From: Pomphorhynchus laevis
Lineage: Eukaryota; Acanthocephala; Palaeacanthocephala; Echinorhynchida; Pomphorhynchidae
DNA length: 64,000 nt
Direction: 5' to 3'
NCBI GenBank assembly: GCA_012934845.2
Contig: WNNJ02001187.1
Coordinates: forward strand, 124,001-188,000
Under the pieces are notes generated by a model. It was not told where the DNA came from. It saw only the letters and a list, made by a program, of their open reading frames with translations, and did no database searches. How positions within the stretch are numbered: position 1 is the first letter of the stretch; the number at the start of each line of letters is the position of its first letter. Positions 43,377 through 53,705 of this stretch are shown piece by piece. The position numbers were made by a program, and so were the translations under genes.

Positions 43377-43531
43377 AATTTAATTGCGTTTGTATAATTA
43401 TATAAATCTAGGAAACATTTAAATATATGGTATACAATTATATTCTATATCAAGAAACTAAACGGATAAAAATAAAATATTTACAATATTAAACGAATAT
43501 GATAAAATTACATTAGTATGCCAACTTATGC

Positions 43532-43619
43532 TAGTTTTAAATGACATTTTACCCATACGAGAACATCAATAATTTATTTATCGAAAATTATCGTGTGGGT
43601 AAAATGTCATTTAAAACTA
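43532..43619. repeat. Inverted repeat, 24-base perfect arms
   Basis: 43532-43555 (TAGTTTTAAATGACATTTTA plus CCCA) pairs with 43596-43619. With one mismatch the arms extend to 43560 and 43591, around a 30-base loop. MITE-like hairpin in the space upstream of SERINC. Confidence 0.9.
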
Positions 43620-43633
43620 ACATATTAAACGAT

Positions 43634-43713
43634 TAATTATTTTTGTATCTAAATGCCATTCCCAGAAAAAAAAGAAATTTTCTGGGAATGGCATTTAGAT
43701 ACAAAAATAATTA
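43634..43713. repeat. Perfect 36-base-arm palindrome
   Basis: 43634-43669 and 43678-43713 are exact inverse complements separated by 8 bases. It is the strongest hairpin in the window. Any transcript through it would form a 36-bp stem. Confidence 0.95.
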
Positions 43714-43814
43714 TTCCCCCCAGAATGTCTCATTCCGTTTCAAACTATTTAAACGATTAATGTTTTTATTTGTACAGAAAGACTTAAAAGTAAAGTGTAT
43801 TGCTTGCTAGCTTT

Positions 43815-44157
43815 ATTTGTTCACTGATTTGTGAACAAATACAAACATGGAATAATTTCATAGTTGATTGAATGGCATACATTAAGCTATGAAATTTTAT
43901 TTAAATTGTTTGTTATATTTCGCTAGCGAAATATACTGATCAAATCAAAGTACAATCGAATTTTGTTATCCGGGTGAAAAAGAATTAATACTTGTATATA
44001 ATGAGGAAGAAATACTATATACTTAGAAATAATTATTAAGATACTAACCTCTTTTGGCCTAATTTAACCACTTAAACTCCATCTTATCCTTTTTACACCC
44101 TTGCCTTTTAATGCTCAATCTAGAAATTATATTTTTCAATAATTTATTGAAAAATAT
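43815..44157. repeat. Run of four further palindromes
   Basis: ATTTGTTCAC/GTGAACAAAT (43815-43824, 43831-43840); AATTTCATAG/CTATGAAATT (43854-43863, 43887-43896); the uninterrupted 22-base palindrome 43914-43935 centred on GCTAGC; and 44129-44142 with 44144-44157 (14-base arms). No ORF here; 44160-44600 is otherwise unremarkable AT-rich DNA. Confidence 0.85.
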
Positions 44158-44734
44158 TGCAGGGCATTCATAGTAGATAAAGTCTAACGAGTCACGCGTG
44201 GGAGTACCATGTCATATGTGTACCATTTGTGTTAATCTTGAATGTCAAAAATTTTACAATATCATTATTCCCAAAATGGTTATGTTCTTATCAAAACCTT
44301 GGGCAGAGTATACGTTTCAATTTTTAAAAGTACATTAAATAAAATCCTTAAATTCAAAAGACAGAACGGGCGAGATATTTGTAATCAAATAAATTTTTAC
44401 ATTTAGTAAATAAAAGTGTATTTAAGTAAAAATTCCTTTATTAGAAATTAGAACTGAAAGAATTATTATTAATGTTTCAACAGCTTATAAATTTTCTTCT
44501 TTTTTGAAGAAAATTTATGTGTTCAAGCAAATTACATTTGAGATATAATATACATACAATTGATATATACAAACATATCATCCAGGAAAAAACACAAGAG
44601 AATATAATACATATTATCGAAGCCGCCTGACAGCGCACGAAACCGTCTGTGAGCGCACGAAGAAAAGTTTGATATAAATAAAATACAATCAATGTAATAT
44701 AACTGGTTTATATAATATTACATTATATAACTGG

Positions 44735-45010
44735 ATGCCACGTGAGATACCCTCATCTTCAATCAAGTGTTGTAATTGCAACACCGCCGCGGCAAAGTGT
44801 ATAAGATACAAATGCGCAAAAAGCAAGAAAGCATGTGTCAACTGTTCTGCTCCAAACTGCTGTCGTAATCCTGGATGTTCACACGAAACTCAAAATGTCA
44901 CTGACCGGAACATAAATTTTATTCAAGAAACATTCAATCCAGAAACATATCGGCAAATAGCGTGTGTGAAAACTTTGCTTCATACCCTCCAATTACTCTC
45001 AGATATGTGA
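44735..45010 (+). CDS. E5 CXC-domain protein, truncated
   Basis: 91 residues: MPREIPSSSIKCCNCNTAAA, then KCIRYKCAKSKKACVNCSAP and NCCRNPGC, the CXC unit shared with E1 and E4. The frame ends inside a tandem duplication (44957-45067) whose junction is an inverted copy of the repeat end. Related coding continues in another frame from 44962 and from 45212 (LILQRVDTRISFIRKTLERR). Zinc/DNA binding is inferred from the Cys spacing. Confidence 0.65.
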   Translation: MPREIPSSSIKCCNCNTAAAKCIRYKCAKSKKACVNCSAPNCCRNPGCSHETQNVTDRNINFIQETFNPETYRQIACVKTLLHTLQLLSDM

Positions 45011-45067
45011 GAGTAATAGCGTGTGTGAAAACTTTGCTTCATACCCTCCAATTACTCTCAGATATGT
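44957..45067 (+). repeat. 59-bp-period duplication joined by a fold-back
   Basis: 44957-45008 is repeated exactly at 45016-45067. The join contains ATTACTCTCA (44992-45001) and its inverse complement TGAGAGTAAT (45008-45017), so the linker is an inverted copy of the repeat's own end. Confidence 0.9.
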
Positions 45068-45662
45068 ACCAACATACTTGTCAATGGCGACCAAATTCAT
45101 TAACTCTACCTGTTTGCTCGGTAAGTCACAAATTCATTGAGATCCTAGCTGACATACGCTGACTGTGCCTGCTCACGACAAGGATCAATATACTCTCTCA
45201 AGATAGCGTATGTGTTTTCCCAGTTGATTCTACAGCGCGTCGACACGAGAATCTCATTTATTCGAAAAACACTGGAACGTCGCTTAACGATGTGGGCAGA
45301 AAAACGCTACGTAGAACTATATGGCGATGCTCTCTACTTACAGCAAAATTTCAAGCAAAAATCAAATAACAAGAAAGCTAATTGGAAGCGAGACTTTATA
45401 AGATTAATGAAGTCTGGCAAGCTTTGATCAGCATCTGCGATTTGATGCGGTCAGTCTCCTGAAGAGACACTGTCACATGATTCAATTGTGGAAGGCAAGC
45501 AAGTGAAGCAAATGTTGATGGAATTGCACCCCAATGCTTCGATAGCTAATTCGGATGCACTGATTCATAAACCATTGAACCCAAATTTGAAGCATCAATA
45601 GATTCAATTTTTATCATTAAACGAAGATCAGATAATCAATACTAGCAAAATAATTCACGGTA

Positions 45663-45959
45663 ATGCTGGTCCATCAGAAGTTGATTCGTTGTTATGGGGG
45701 AAATGCTCAGCAAATTTGGAATATTTTCTCTACTACCGGTGGAATCGGCAAAGCGGTCATGCAACTCATCCAGCTTGGCGCGATCAAACAGGCGAAGCAT
45801 AATCGTCAGCCTTATTCAGACAATCTCAGCCATTTGAAGAGGCGAATTGGCTTTGCCATAGCACGTGCTGCATCAGCATGCATGAGGAGTCCCAGGTCTT
45901 CGAAAAACAAGATGGTGTATGACGATAATAGCGTTTACTCGGCAATGGAACGTGACTGA
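45663..45959 (+). pseudogene. E5 C-terminal tail
   Basis: 98 residues: IFSTTGGIGKAVMQLIQLGA, IKQAKHNRQPYSDNLSHLKR, IGFAIARAASACMRSP. The same GG-x-G, Y-x-(E/D) and LR/CMR order is found at 24360-24554 and 7734-7961. No upstream catalytic D-x-DV block remains. Confidence 0.6.
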
Positions 45960-46029
45960 ATTGATGACTGAAATATTCATGGGCCGATTTGTGTGAACTC
46001 ATATTTGTGTATATTTTGTAAAAATAATA

Positions 46030-47340
46030 GTTACATTTAAAAAATGTTTCAACAGCACATAAAAGCATAGCTTAATTGGCTGGTTCACTGCAGAAAAAAA
46101 AGAAAATATAATAAAAGTATAACAAATACGGAAAAGCAGCTTTCCTCATGGCATCCTCCATCAGTAATTTCTTCTTAAATTCGTTGATATTGCTACTGCA
46201 CACTGTTGACTCTCCAAGCCTATTCCACAGAGATACAACTCGCCGAATAAATTGGACAGCTCGTGATTTTCTCATCCTTTCACGTCGCAGGGTTAAACTA
46301 TGGCCTCGGAGGATATTGGATGAGCGCAAATGAAGACAATCTCCGAAGTGGATGATCCAAATCATTAAGAATTTGCCAGACCATACTCATATCGATATAC
46401 CGGCGGGTCCACGTGACAGTCTCAAGTCTAAGTGCTTTTAATCGATCAGGGTACGACAAAAATTTCAGTTGCGGTGCTAGCTTGGTAGCTCTATAAAGTA
46501 CCCTCTCTGAACTTATATGTTCTTTTGAATTTTGGGGATACACACACGGCGCAGCATATAGAAGACTGCTCAACACATGAGCAAAGATTAGCGGACGTAG
46601 TGCAAATTGATTCAGTGTAATGAAAGTGCGTCAAAGTAGACCAATTATCCTCAACGTATTTGAACAAGCATGTTCAGTATGTGTGACGGTACTCAAGTCA
46701 CTGTTTATCCACACTCCCAAGTCCTTATATTTGTTCACTCGTTCTATATCACTGCTTTGAAAGCTATAATTAGCTGAAGATTGAGCATTTCCGCCACAAA
46801 CATGTAAATGTTTACATTTCGATATATTGACAATCAACCTATTGAGCAGAGACCAATTTTCGACTTCATCGATATCCCATTGCAGTAAAACTATATCACT
46901 GGGTGAACGAATTGCCCTCAAGATTTTCAAATCGTCTGCATATAAAAGCATCCGAGAATCAATAAATTCCTGGAGATAGTTGATGTAGACATTAAATAAC
47001 AATAAACCCAATACTGAACCTTGAGGCACCCCTATATTACATAGCCGCGTTTAAGAGTCAAAATTATCTACATGCACACAATAACTAAGATTGCTTAAAA
47101 ACGATACAATCCATCTAACAAGCAAAAATGGAATGCCCCTTTTCTCTTGTTTATTTAGGAGTCTGTGGTCTACTCTGTTAAATGCCTTATAGAAATCAAA
47201 GAATATAATGTCAGTAGCAATGTATACGGCTTTATTAGCTGATCAATCAAGATGGGCTGAAAGTAGATTGGTAACTGTCGAATATCCCTTACGGAAACCA
47301 TGTTGCTCAGAACATGGTTTTGTAATTGTCTATTGAGGAT
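46030..47340 (-). pseudogene. B2: RT remnant of a B-like element
   Basis: Minus-strand pieces: QHGFR near 47304-47290; IIFFDFYKAFNRVDHRLLNK (about 47210-47150; the second catalytic-region Asp of SKAFD is Asn here); IGVPQGSVLGLLLFNVYINY, LLYADDLKILRAI, ISKCKHLHVCGGNAQ (47029-46631); VLYRATKLAPQLKFLSYPDR (46576-46298); RGHSLTLRRERMRKSRAVQF (46365-46072). Frameshifted. Its 3' UTR GAACCAGCCAATTAAG parallels B1 GAGCCAGCTATTTGAG. It is cut at a palindrome (47295-47320) inside the QHGFR codons. Confidence 0.75.
47295..47320. repeat. Palindrome at B2 breakpoint
   Basis: AAACCATGTT / AACATGGTTT, 6-base loop. The left arm is element coding (QHGF) and the right arm is its inverted copy. 47340-47660 beyond is AT-rich and unrecognised. 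Confidence 0.8.
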
Positions 47341-48003
47341 CTATCACCCTTTTTGAAGATGGGGTGAATGATCGATTGTTTCAACTCTTTTGGAAGAGTC
47401 AACTCGATCCATATGTGATCCAGTACTTAATACTTTATCAAAAATAAAGATAAATAATAAATAATTATAAGATTTTATACAATTTATATTTATATCAAGT
47501 CAAAATTTAAAATTAAAAATAAAAGTCAGTTTTATGAATTGACAAATAAATAACAGACGATGTATAAGAATATGGATTAGAGGTAATCAAAAGGAACTAA
47601 TATGCTATCAGGTTTCAGCACATATTCCTAGACCAAACATAGCAGCGATGCCGAATACATGTTAATGACGTTGAGGAGGCATAAACACCAGAAGAAAGCA
47701 ATATTATCACTAATACAAGCGATCATAGCCCCCTGGTCTCGGCCTTCGTGGGGCGACCTCTGCGCCTGTTCCTGAAGAGCTGAAACCCTCCCCCACTCTA
47801 AGAAGAGGGGGCATCCGCAAGAACAGTCCCACCGCCTAAAGTCGGCAAGATGCTGAAAGATAGAATGACTGTTAGTTCCTCAATGGGAAATGAAGATATT
47901 GCCCTGGGGGTTCCGGCTCTGGGTGGAGCTAGTGGCGGGAGGGGCAACCCTCCTGCACCTAGCTCTGTCTAGGTTGGCATCTCCGTTAAACTAATCTGCC
48001 ACA

Positions 48004-50560
48004 ATGGTGAGTAAACCTGAGCCTTTTTCACTGAATATCCTTCAGTGGAATTCGAGAGGTGCTTCTGCTTTGAGCCTTTTATATGGTAGAGATGCAGATG
48101 TTATAGTCCTTCAGGAGACGCGGTCTATCCGTATCCCTCAGGACATTACTCGATTTATCCCTCAGCATGTATGCACCCACTTCACTCCGTATATAACCCC
48201 TCTTCACTCATCTTCATCTCAAGGTCTTTTAACCTTAGTTAAATGCTCCTTAAGATCTTCTCTCCTTCTTAACTATTCTTGTCTTGTCCTATCTTGTTTA
48301 GCTATATCACTTCGTAAGAAATGTAAACGCATCAGCATAGTCAATATTTATATACGGCCAGGAGAAATTTAAAAGAATTCTGACCTCCTGGATCGTATAT
48401 TGGGTAGTGGCTATGACATGTTACTTGGTGTCTTCAACGACAGAACTGGTCGTTGGATAAATGTAGCAAACCGAGAATCCAAGAACGAGTATCTTATTCA
48501 CAAACCATCATCCCCCACCTTTCATTGCTCAACAACTACATATTACTGCTACATAAGAAGTGGTTGTTGAAACCTTTCTGTACTAAGCGGTCGCGCCAAC
48601 AACATACCACATCTCATGACCTAATTCGTTGGCGGTTAGAGTAAGATACGTTGCGGAGAAGAAGGTTACACTCTCAACCCATCCGTGTGACCTTCTTTCA
48701 GGCAGCTATCCAACATTTCCCCCGAATTGGAATGAGAGTTTGACCGAATTTAATAACTACCTTTCTTCGCAGGCTACCGCGATACTATCGACTACCTATA
48801 AAGGTCGTATATACAATCCCACTCCAACAAAACTCAAGGTCCTAGCTAAAATGCTACACCTTCCATATCTCTCTGTTTCCGCCAGGCATGCCCTCTCGAA
48901 TGAATACTGGAGCACTAGATATAGGTTTAAGCTGAGCAGGGATAAGGCAAGCATTTCTCGCCTAAGCCCTTCTCAGTCTTCCTTCTGGAAGATATTCAAG
49001 AATGAGAAGTTTTTCTGTTGGAAGGATAGAGCATTAGGTTGGATTGGTAGAATAGGCCTTGATAAAGTTTTGGAGGAGTCACTATCCCTACACAATTATG
49101 GAGCCACTCAATCACCCCAACCACTCCCGCCTTGGTGTGACTTCAGGAGTAGGGACTTATCTGTTACAGATATCCTTAACTCCTTGGGACCACTACCTGG
49201 CACCTCCAGTACCCTTGCGCATCTCTCCACTCGTGTCTGTCAGTTTTTGACTGACAGTCAGAAGAAGGATGTCGCCATAACAATGCTATTAGCCTCCCCG
49301 TCCGACATTGTTAACATTAATATTAGCCGTCGCGTATTTTTCCCTATAAAGAAGTCGATTACATGTCCAAAAGATCTGCGGCCTATTTCTATTCAAAACT
49401 CACTCATCTCCATTTACGAAAAGGCGCTTGCGCGTAAAATCCGCGACCTTCTAAGTAGGTGAAATTTAATCCCACCAGGTTTTCATGGATACGTAAAAGA
49501 TCGCTCGGTCCATTCAGCAATAGGTGAAGTGCAACAGTTTTGTCAAGATAAAAGTCATCAGCTTGCTGTGGCTGTCTTTTTTGACTTTTCGGCTGCATTT
49601 GACCGCATTTCCATTCCTTTTGTTATCACTTCTCTCAGGTCCCTCGGGTTGCATGTGAGAATTGTTAACAGGGTGGAAATTTTGCTGTACAGCAAGCGAT
49701 TCTTCTATGAAGACGACCCTGATGTACGTCAGTTCTACCCTATTACAGGTGTGCCTCAAGGCTCTCCACTTTTTCCAAAAAATTCAATATCTTGCTGCCT
49801 CCAAAAAATTCAAAAAATTCAAACGCGATCAACATCTTGTGGTATATGCTGATGATAATACAGCCCTATTCTCTGGACGCAGGTGCAAAGATGTAGTCTC
49901 TGACATCAGCCGTTTCTTTAAAAGATTAAAAGATCAGCTGCCCATTTCAAACATTGTTTTAAACTGCTCCAAATCGCAGGTGGTTGTCTTTCATGGCGCA
50001 CCTGTAACAAGGAAAAAACTCAAGAGATTAGCACTCTCAGCTCTATCTTCCATCCTGACTAATCAACCACTCCCTACCTTCACAAATCGAATAAAATACC
50101 TGGGTTCAACATTACGTTGAACTGGTCAGCGAAAGCTGACCCGGATAGACTTAAACGTATTCTGAAGAGAGCTAGATGGGCCCTGAAACGAGCCCTACAT
50201 CTGTCATTGAAAGAGAAAACCCAGGTACGCCTTTGGAGTACCTGGGCTATCTCGGGATTTGTCTTTTTTCCAAGAGGACGTCCCTTCTTGGAAAAAATCG
50301 AGTAAAATACCTGGGGTTCAACATTACGGTGAGCTGGTCAGCGAAAGCTGACCCGGATAGACTTAAACGTATCCTGAAGAGAGCTAGATGGGCCCTAGCT
50401 CTCTTCAGGAACCTGAAGGTTCCTTCAGGAACCTTCAGACTAAGGTTCCTAAAGCTCCTTGTCTCTAGTTTACCCAGCATAGTCCGCTTCGATTGGATCA
50501 TTCAGGAGGTGAAAGACCCTGGGTGGTTCAGTCGGAGAGCGGCGTGTTGGATTGGTTAGC
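48004..50560 (+). pseudogene. G ORF: APE endonuclease-RT, multiply broken
   Basis: Start MVSKPEPFSLNILQWNSRGA (48004), endonuclease motif VIVLQETRSI. The GDFN region is damaged (LLGVFNDRTGRW near 48420). Then NEYWSTRYRFKLSRDKASIS, VFFPIKKSITCPKDLRPISI (49300-49390), GFHGYVKDRSVHSAIGE, AVFFDFSAAFDRISIPFVIT, GVPQGSPL (49750-49770), VVYADDNTALFS (49840-49875), IKYLGSTLR, and RARWALALFRNLKVP at the end. RT boxes are complete but spread over several frames. The GC-rich leader and RPISI box suggest a Jockey/R1-side LINE (low confidence). Confidence 0.7.
50094..50438 (+). repeat. Tandem duplication with three fold-backs inside G
   Basis: About 85 bases (AAATACCTGGG...GGGCCCT) at 50094-50180 recur at 50306-50397. 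The insert between them has palindromes 50220-50228/50238-50246 and 50264-50275/50286-50297. A further one, 50413-50424/50427-50438, follows the second copy. Confidence 0.85.
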
Positions 50561-50820
50561 GGGCTCAGATCTCCATGGATTCGAGGCCATAATTCTTGAA
50601 GAAGACGGGCTGCAGTTGAAGAATGGCAATCATCTATGAAGAAGATTTGATGAATATTTAGACTGTAACTGTCTTCTTGTATTTATTCTATTTATCCTGC
50701 ATGTTTATTTATTTATTAATAAATCTATTATTATTAATTTGTTGCTACATATGCACTGGGACACCCAATGGTGTACTCATAAATAAATCACTATGTTTTC
50801 CTATGAAGAGGCATAAACAC

Positions 50821-51195
50821 CAGACAGCATTCTACATATCCTCATCAGACCAAGAAATATAACCGAATTATTCTAATATTCAAAGTCGCTAAGTATGCCC
50901 AGTCATCCTATGTGTGACGACAAACTTTAACAACGTTAAACGCGTTTCGCTCTAACGAAGCTCATCAGTATCGTGACTTAGATAATCATCCATACGCACC
51001 TTAACACACGCTTAAACAGTGTTTAAAGCTCGAAAAGCAGAACTACCCCTAATCTGAATCATAAAGTGGAATTTATCTTATGCTCTGTGCATGGCAATGC
51101 GTATTGCAGTTTAACCATGTATCATGCACTAAATTCTTTTTAATAGAAATGCTGTTTTACAGAGACACTTTCAAGTGTACAAATATATAAAATAT
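50821..51195. other. Unassigned spacer
   Basis: No family resemblance seen; moderate AT content, no ORF of note. Confidence 0.35.
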
Positions 51196-51285
51196 AATTT
51201 GTTGTTACACCTGCTCTGGGTTACCCAATGGTGTACTCGTAAATAAATCACTATGTTTTCCTCATGAGGAGGCATAAATGAATAA
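51196..51285 (+). repeat. Second G 3' tail
   Basis: Matches 50737-50820 (TTGTTRYTACAY, ACCCAATGGTGTACTC, AAATAAATCACTATGTTTTC, GAGGCATAAA). It is a truncated G copy in the same orientation. 51286-51880 has nothing recognised. Confidence 0.75.
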
Positions 51286-51879
51286 TATCATTTTAATATT
51301 TTTCGAATTATTTATATTTTGAAAACATTTTAACAATAGTTTCTGATTTTGGAAAACATATTCTAATTGATTGTTTAGTTTAATAAAAATATTAATATAT
51401 TAAATAATGAAGAATAATGTGACGGATTGGGGTATTTAAAAAATTGATCAGCCTACTTAAATTAGCCATTAAGACACTTACTACATTAAGTTAATGATAA
51501 TTATAAAACGATTACATCAATATAGCCAGTGGTGTTTACTTCGACATGAAACCAATTTTGAATTAGATAGGATTAACATATGAAAAACGAGCATAATAAT
51601 TTTAAGTGGATTTAGCATACACTACCGACGATATCAAACTATAAAAAGGGTTAAAGTTTTTATAATTAGGTTTTCTCTTCGTTTTTCGATTTGTTCGTCG
51701 TTCAGTGATTCGCCTTCATTTATTCTGTCAACTTTATCGTATAGCGTTTCTTCATCAACATATTTGAGTAGGTAATTCGGATAATACCTCTAAATTCAAA
51801 ATACCTCACATTCAAAATAATTGTGATAAGCTACACAATGTATTCGGTGTAAATTCAATTACACTAATAATTCTACTAT

Positions 51880-52400
51880 TTATCTAAAATAGTGGCTCGA
51901 GTCCCGTGTATTACATCTGAATAATAAAAAAGCACTAAAATTATGGCGTTTTGAAGCTTTTAATCTAGAACAAAGATTTCTGACATATCTAAAGCTTGCA
52001 ATGAGTTCAGGATGTGAACTCATTGCAAGAAGTTGAGTTGAACTTATTGCAGGAAGTTGAGTTACTTGAGAGGTCGCACGCATTGTAGCAATTATATCAG
52101 ATAATTTCAAAAGGCAATCGTAAAAAGGTTCCCAGTGATACTTTATCTGTTGTCGAAAACGAGAGCGAATATCGCTGGCAGAAAGTTAAAACATGTTCTT
52201 TATTCACCCTTGACCAATGACGCTCAAACTTTTTTGTTGCTGATGACAACATTTGAAGTTTGGTGCTACCCGCAAGGAAAGTACGCAATGACCACTTCCA
52301 CCTACAGGAGGAAGATAATCGACACTGACAATATCATAGCACGTCTGGTAAACACCAAATCAAGCACACAACCTACTCACGATGAATAACAAGTCGTCTG
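51880..52400 (-). pseudogene. A4: ORF2 linker fragment
   Basis: Minus strand: ATKKFERHWSRVNKEHVLTF, CQRYSLSFSTTDKVSL (52288-52097), then FRYVRNLCSRLKASKRHNFS (52110-51900). These match A2 KTSKRHWSKVRREDVLRVYN and YKYVRNLCTRVKATKRCAFE. Internal deletions are present. Inside lies the palindrome 51995-52009/52015-52029, in the codons before FRYVRN. Confidence 0.7.
51995..52029. repeat. Perfect palindrome, 15-base arms
   Basis: CTTGCAATGAGTTCA / TGAACTCATTGCAAG with a 5-base loop, inside the A4 coding remnant. Confidence 0.9.
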
Positions 52401-52484
52401 CTGAACGTGTTGGATTAGTAGAAACTCAACAGAATAGTCAATAATAGTCAATTATTAATCAATAATTGAACTTTCATGACTACT

Positions 52485-52507
52485 ATTATTGTTCATTGAA
52501 CAATAAT
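52485..52507. repeat. Palindrome, 10-base arms
   Basis: ATTATTGTTC / GAACAATAAT with a 3-base loop, just before the D5 leader TTGATTACTTAATTAACTAC. Confidence 0.75.
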
Positions 52508-52556
52508 CAATTTAAACTTTCTTGATTACTTAATTAACTACTTACATTCCTGACCA

Positions 52557-52652
52557 ATCCAGTTCCAGGTCAATCCAGTTCCAGATCAATCCAGTTCCAG
52601 ATCAATCCAGTTCTAGATCAATCCAGTTCTAGATCAATCCAGTTCCAGATCA
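52557..52652 (+). repeat. D5 5' monomers, 16 bp x 6
   Basis: CAATCCAGTTCCAGAT with minor variants. The CAATCCAGTTCC core equals that of A1 (2142-2215) and differs from the 20-base D0/D1 unit. Confidence 0.92.
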
Positions 52653-52690
52653 ATTCATCAAATAACACAGTTTTAACAACAACGACGTCG

Positions 52691-53705
52691 ATGGGAGGAA
52701 GTAAGAAGACAGCTGTGACCGACACCAACTGTGCTCAACAACAAGTACAGTGCTTGACACACGACTGCAGCGTCTGGACTACAATCGCATGCGACAGCAG
52801 TAAGTCTAAAGAAGACTTCCTATGCAGCTTTTGTGCCAACAAACTCATACGCGACCTCTCCCATAATGACATATCGACCTCCAACGTGTCAACTCAAACC
52901 ACTACAGTCGTTTATGATGTCCTTCGTCAACCCACTGATTCTGTAATCACATGCACTTCTAATCATATGTCTACACTTCCCGACAGCCCCTGTATCTTCC
53001 CTTCTGTCTCGTTTCTCAATAACCTACATCCCTCAATCAAAATAACCTCTACAAACCTCCACAATCTTTCCACCCATAATCTTTCCTCACATCGCTCACC
53101 ACCCTCTCTATTATCAAATCTTTGTCTTCCGCAGTGAAACCTACTCCCTTGATATCCTAAACCCTCAGCTCTCCTATCGTGATCTCACCAACTCACGTTA
53201 CTCGTCCTCCCTTACGGAAACGCTTTCCTTCCTGCGATCGTTGCGTCATCGTCACTAATATAACTCCTTTCACCTCTTTATCTCCACAAGTACGTCTCGA
53301 CCACGATGTTTCCGCATTCAGATCCATCCTCTCGTCTCTTGTTCCTGCGGATAAACCATCATTTTTTAACAACATATCTCCTGTCGCATTCATCCGCATA
53401 AACAAATCTTCTCAATCTAATGCTTCCCAGCCACCTCTCCTATAAATATTTTTCAAGCATTGCTCTCACGCGTCTTCTGTCCTCTTCCAACGATTCAAAC
53501 TCATGTCCTCTTCATCCACTCGCATTTTCCCCGATTGCACCCCCTCCGAAATCGCTCAACTCTCATCTGCCTGCATCGAAAAACGCCGTCGCGAGGAAAA
53601 CGGCGAAACATCTCTCTCCATCCGAAACATCCACGGAAATTTTCAAGTTGTCCACACCCGCCCAAAAATTCGATGGCGCTTCCATCTCCCCTATGTGTCT
53701 TCTCC
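52691..53705 (+). pseudogene. D5 ORF1 (zinc-finger RNA-binding protein)
   Basis: Starts MGGSKKTAVTDTNCAQQQVQ. Finger: VQCLTHDCSVWTTIACDSSK and DFLCSFCANKL. Stop at 53137. Later pieces: FPSCDRCVIVTNITPFTS, RLDHDVSAFRSILSSLVPAD and AFIRINKSSQS (53179-53445), then a frameshift to RIFPDCTPSEIAQLSSACIE and VVHTRPKIRWR (53503-53690). The last piece runs in frame into ORF2 without a stop, so the normal -1 overlap has become a fusion in this copy. Confidence 0.75.

Larger units (their letters stand above)
44618..45960 (+). mobile_element. E5: degenerate E element
   Basis: Two 5' monomers (CGAAGCCGCCTGACAGCGCA and CGAAACCGTCTGTGAGCGCA, 44618-44657), the CXC ORF (44735), the LILQRVDTRISFIRKTLERR block (45212-45427) and the terminal GGIG tail (45663-45959). 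The RT core and most of the endonuclease are missing between 45430 and 45660. Confidence 0.7.
47720..50820 (+). mobile_element. G: non-LTR element with GC-rich leader
   Basis: The leader 47720-48003 is conspicuously GC-rich relative to the window, with CCCTCCCCC...GGGGGCA able to pair. It is followed by an APE endonuclease, RT and a 3' UTR ending in CACCCAATGGTGTACTC and GAGGCATAAACACCAGA. The latter word also occurs at 47676 just upstream, so it is either a target duplication or an older G tail. Confidence 0.7.

Noticed and set aside
47720-48003. GC-rich block as an rRNA or other structured RNA gene
   Set aside because: It leads directly into the G ORF and has no recognisable rRNA or tRNA features; best read as an element 5' UTR.
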